Assembly (NCBI GenBank): GCA_021811275.1 | Contig: JAJZPI010000001.1 | Coordinates: forward strand, 16,094 to 80,093 | Direction: 5' to 3' | Length of the DNA stretch: 64,000 nt | DNA from: Deltaproteobacteria bacterium | GTDB taxonomy: Bacteria; Desulfobacterota; Desulfarculia; Desulfarculales; Desulfarculaceae | Shown here: positions 62,352 through 64,000 of the stretch, piece by piece | Layout: the number at the start of each line of letters is the position of its first letter | How positions within the stretch are numbered: position 1 is the stretch's first letter | Position numbers and translations under genes: made by a program | The notes under the pieces: generated by a model | Seen by the model: the letters and a program-made list of their open reading frames with translations, nothing else | The model's database searches: none | Told to the model about the DNA's origin: nothing

Positions 62352-63179
62352 ATGCCCGCCCGCGTCATCGGACTCATAGCCGGCGCCAGCCAGTTCCCCA
62401 TCCTCTTCGCCCGCGCCGCCCGCGGCCAAGGCTACCGGGTGGTGGCCGTGGCCCACCAGGGCGAAACCCTGTCCGAACTGGAACGGGAGGTGGACGAGAT
62501 CACCTGGGTCCAACTGGGCCAACTGGGCAAGCTTATCAAGGCCTTAAAAAAGGGCGGGGCCAGCCAGGCGGTGATGTGTGGCGGAGTTACCAAGACCCGC
62601 ATGTTCAAGGACGTCAAGCCCGACCTCAAGGCGCTGACCCTGGTGGGCAAGCTCCGTCACATGGCCGACGACGGCATTCTGCGCACCCTGGCCCAGGTGC
62701 TGGCCGAAGAGGGCATAACCATTCTGCCCAGCCACGAGCTGGTGCCGGAGCTGCTGGCCTCGGCCGGCAACTACACCAAGCGCCGGCCGAGCGCGGACGA
62801 GCTGGCCAGCGCCAAGCTGGGCTGGCGGGTGGCGGGGGAGCTGGGCCGCCTGGATATCGGCCAGGCGGTGGTGATAAAGGGGCGGGCGGTGGTGGCGGTG
62901 GAGGCCATAGAGGGCACCGACGCCTGCATAAGCCGGGGAGGCGGGTTGGCCTCCGGCGAGGCGGTGGTGGTCAAGCGCTGCAAGCCCTCCCAGGACCGGC
63001 GCTTCGACCTGCCCTCGGTGGGCGCGGGCACGGTGGAGGTCATGGCCGAGGCCGGCTGTTCGGCCCTGGTGATAGAGGCCGGCGCCACCCTGGTCTTCGA
63101 CTGCGGGGAAATGGTGCGCCGGGCAGAGGAATCGGGAATATGCATCTCCGCCTGGACCGAGGAGGAAGCCCTCCGATGA
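62352..63179 (+). CDS. lpxI: UDP-2,3-diacylglucosamine pyrophosphatase LpxI
   Basis: 275 residues, the alternative (non-LpxH) hydrolase of lipid A synthesis. IGLIAGASQFPILFARAARGQGY, GGVTKTRMFKDVKPDLKAL and a C-terminal domain with GRAVVAVEAIEGTDACISRGG and VGAGTVEVMAEAGCSALVIEAGATL match the LpxI/DUF1009 family. The ATG at 62352 starts 16 bases after lpxA, and the stop overlaps the next gene as ATGA. LpxH is absent here. Confidence 0.93.
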   Translation: MPARVIGLIAGASQFPILFARAARGQGYRVVAVAHQGETLSELEREVDEITWVQLGQLGKLIKALKKGGASQAVMCGGVTKTRMFKDVKPDLKALTLVGKLRHMADDGILRTLAQVLAEEGITILPSHELVPELLASAGNYTKRRPSADELASAKLGWRVAGELGRLDIGQAVVIKGRAVVAVEAIEGTDACISRGGGLASGEAVVVKRCKPSQDRRFDLPSVGAGTVEVMAEAGCSALVIEAGATLVFDCGEMVRRAEESGICISAWTEEEALR

Positions 63180-64000
63180 GGACTGAAGCCGTTAAGGTTG
63201 CCGTGGTGGGGGTGGGCTATCTGGGCCGCTTCCACGCCGAGAAGTACGCCCGTCTGAAGAACGCCGAGCTGGTGGGCGTGGTGGACGTGGACGCCGAACG
63301 GGCCCGCGCGGTGGCGCGCGATCTGGGCGTGAGGGCCTTCGCCGACCATCGCGAGCTGATCGGCCTGGTCCAGGCGGCAAGCGTGGTCACCCCCACCGTG
63401 GACCACCACCGGGTGGCCTCCGATTTGCTGGCCGGCGGCCTGGACGTGCTCTGCGAAAAGCCCATCACCAGCACCCTGGAGGAGGCCGACTCCCTGGTGG
63501 GTCTTGCCCAGGCGCGGGGACGCATCCTGCAGGTGGGGCACCTGGAGCGCTTCAACCCCGCGGTGGAGGAGCTGCTCAAGCGGGTGCGTAACCCGCTTTT
63601 CATCGAGTGCAACCGCATCGCCCCCTTCAAGGCGCGCGCCACCGACGTTGACGTGGCCCTCGATCTGATGATCCACGACCTGGACATCATCCTCTCGCTG
63701 GTGGGCGCCGAGCCCCGGGAAATACGCGCCGTGGGCGTGCCGGTGCTGGGCCCCCACGCCGACATCGTCAACGCCCGCCTGGAGTTTCCCGGCGGTTGCG
63801 TGGCCAATGTCACCGCCAGCCGCCTGGCCCTCAAGGACGAGCGCAAGATGCGCGTCTTCCAGCCCGACGCCTACCTGTCGCTGGACTTCAAGAAGCGCAA
63901 GCTCCTGGTGGTCAACGGCGTGGAGTACAAGCCGGGCCGCATACCCAAGGTGGATTCCGAGCGCCCGCGCTTCGGCAAGAGCGATCCCCTGGAGGAGGAG
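63176..64000 (+). CDS. Gfo/Idh/MocA-family oxidoreductase, partial
   Basis: 275 codons from ATG 63176 to the window end, no stop reached. KVAVVGVGYLGRFHAEKYARL is the NAD-binding fold, DVLCEKPITSTLEEAD the family EKP motif, QVGHLERFNPAVEELL follows, and IHDLDIILSLVGAEPREI carries the second-domain His. In Desulfobacterota this gene sits between lpxI and lpxB and is sometimes called a virulence factor MviM homologue. Its substrate is not known, but location implies nucleotide-sugar work in lipid A synthesis. Confidence 0.88.
   Translation, partial: MRTEAVKVAVVGVGYLGRFHAEKYARLKNAELVGVVDVDAERARAVARDLGVRAFADHRELIGLVQAASVVTPTVDHHRVASDLLAGGLDVLCEKPITSTLEEADSLVGLAQARGRILQVGHLERFNPAVEELLKRVRNPLFIECNRIAPFKARATDVDVALDLMIHDLDIILSLVGAEPREIRAVGVPVLGPHADIVNARLEFPGGCVANVTASRLALKDERKMRVFQPDAYLSLDFKKRKLLVVNGVEYKPGRIPKVDSERPRFGKSDPLEEE

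Noticed and set aside
1..64000. CRISPR array, tRNA genes or insertion sequences
   Set aside because: No regularly spaced direct repeats, no tRNA cloverleaf signatures outside tmRNA, and no transposase motifs were found on reading both strands.

Overview
The window is a GC-rich, densely packed stretch of chromosome from a Gram-negative bacterium, most likely a Desulfobacterota (former Deltaproteobacteria) member close to Desulfarculales. This placement is an inference. It rests on the lolC-lolD-bamA-skp-lpxD-fabZ-lpxA-lpxI-Gfo/Idh order, the LpxI-type lipid A enzyme, a PxxKW cysteine-rich protein, a CxxCxxCC (YkgJ-like) protein, the tmRNA tag ADDYAYAVAA, and a Liv-type transporter next to a phenylacetate-CoA ligase. 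No phage, insertion sequence, CRISPR array or tRNA gene was found.

Layout. 0.2-4.4 kb: OsmC, a secreted EF-hand protein, CbiB, a secreted metallophosphoesterase, PgpA and a Fur-family regulator. 4.5-11.5 kb (minus strand): TolC-like porin, then FtsE-FtsX-EnvC-Ctp-YibQ, a cell-division and septal murein-hydrolysis operon. 11.6-18.9 kb: envelope glycan genes (two GT2 enzymes, a large polytopic protein, GDP-mannose dehydratase, a flippase-like protein). 19-22.2 kb: small housekeeping genes and a TauE permease. 22.8-24.8 kb: a hyaluronan-synthase-type glycosyltransferase fused to an LptC-like periplasmic domain. 24.9-25.7 kb: a gene desert filled with inverted repeats. 25.7-27.5 kb: RlpA, IHF-alpha and tmRNA. 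28.2-32.8 kb: an AcuC-type deacetylase with a degenerate acetyl-CoA-synthetase homologue, then ThiE and ThiM. 33.1-35.6 kb: cytochrome bd oxidase. 35.6-43.6 kb: a livHMGF-gntR-paaK-livJ-ene-reductase operon, probably for uptake and CoA activation of an aromatic acid. 43.7-51.1 kb (minus strand): Mfd, two parvulin-type chaperones, TrpS and a Cys-cluster protein. 51.3-52.8 kb: a divergent RtcA homologue and the PxxKW protein. 53-64 kb: LysS, Lol export, BamA, Skp and the lipid A genes, cut by the window end inside a Gfo/Idh oxidoreductase.

Most of the window serves envelope construction: septum splitting (FtsEX-EnvC, RlpA), outer-membrane protein delivery (parvulins, Skp, BamA), lipoprotein release (LolCD), lipid A synthesis (LpxD/FabZ/LpxA/LpxI) and surface polysaccharide. 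The most unusual items are the GT2-LptC fusion, two likely pseudoenzymes (the Acs-like protein beside AcuC, and an RtcA homologue without its catalytic histidine), the array of perfect hairpins at 25.06-25.44 kb, a family of palindromic intergenic repeats, and a Cys-cluster gene overlapping trpS that has no ATG, GTG or TTG start.
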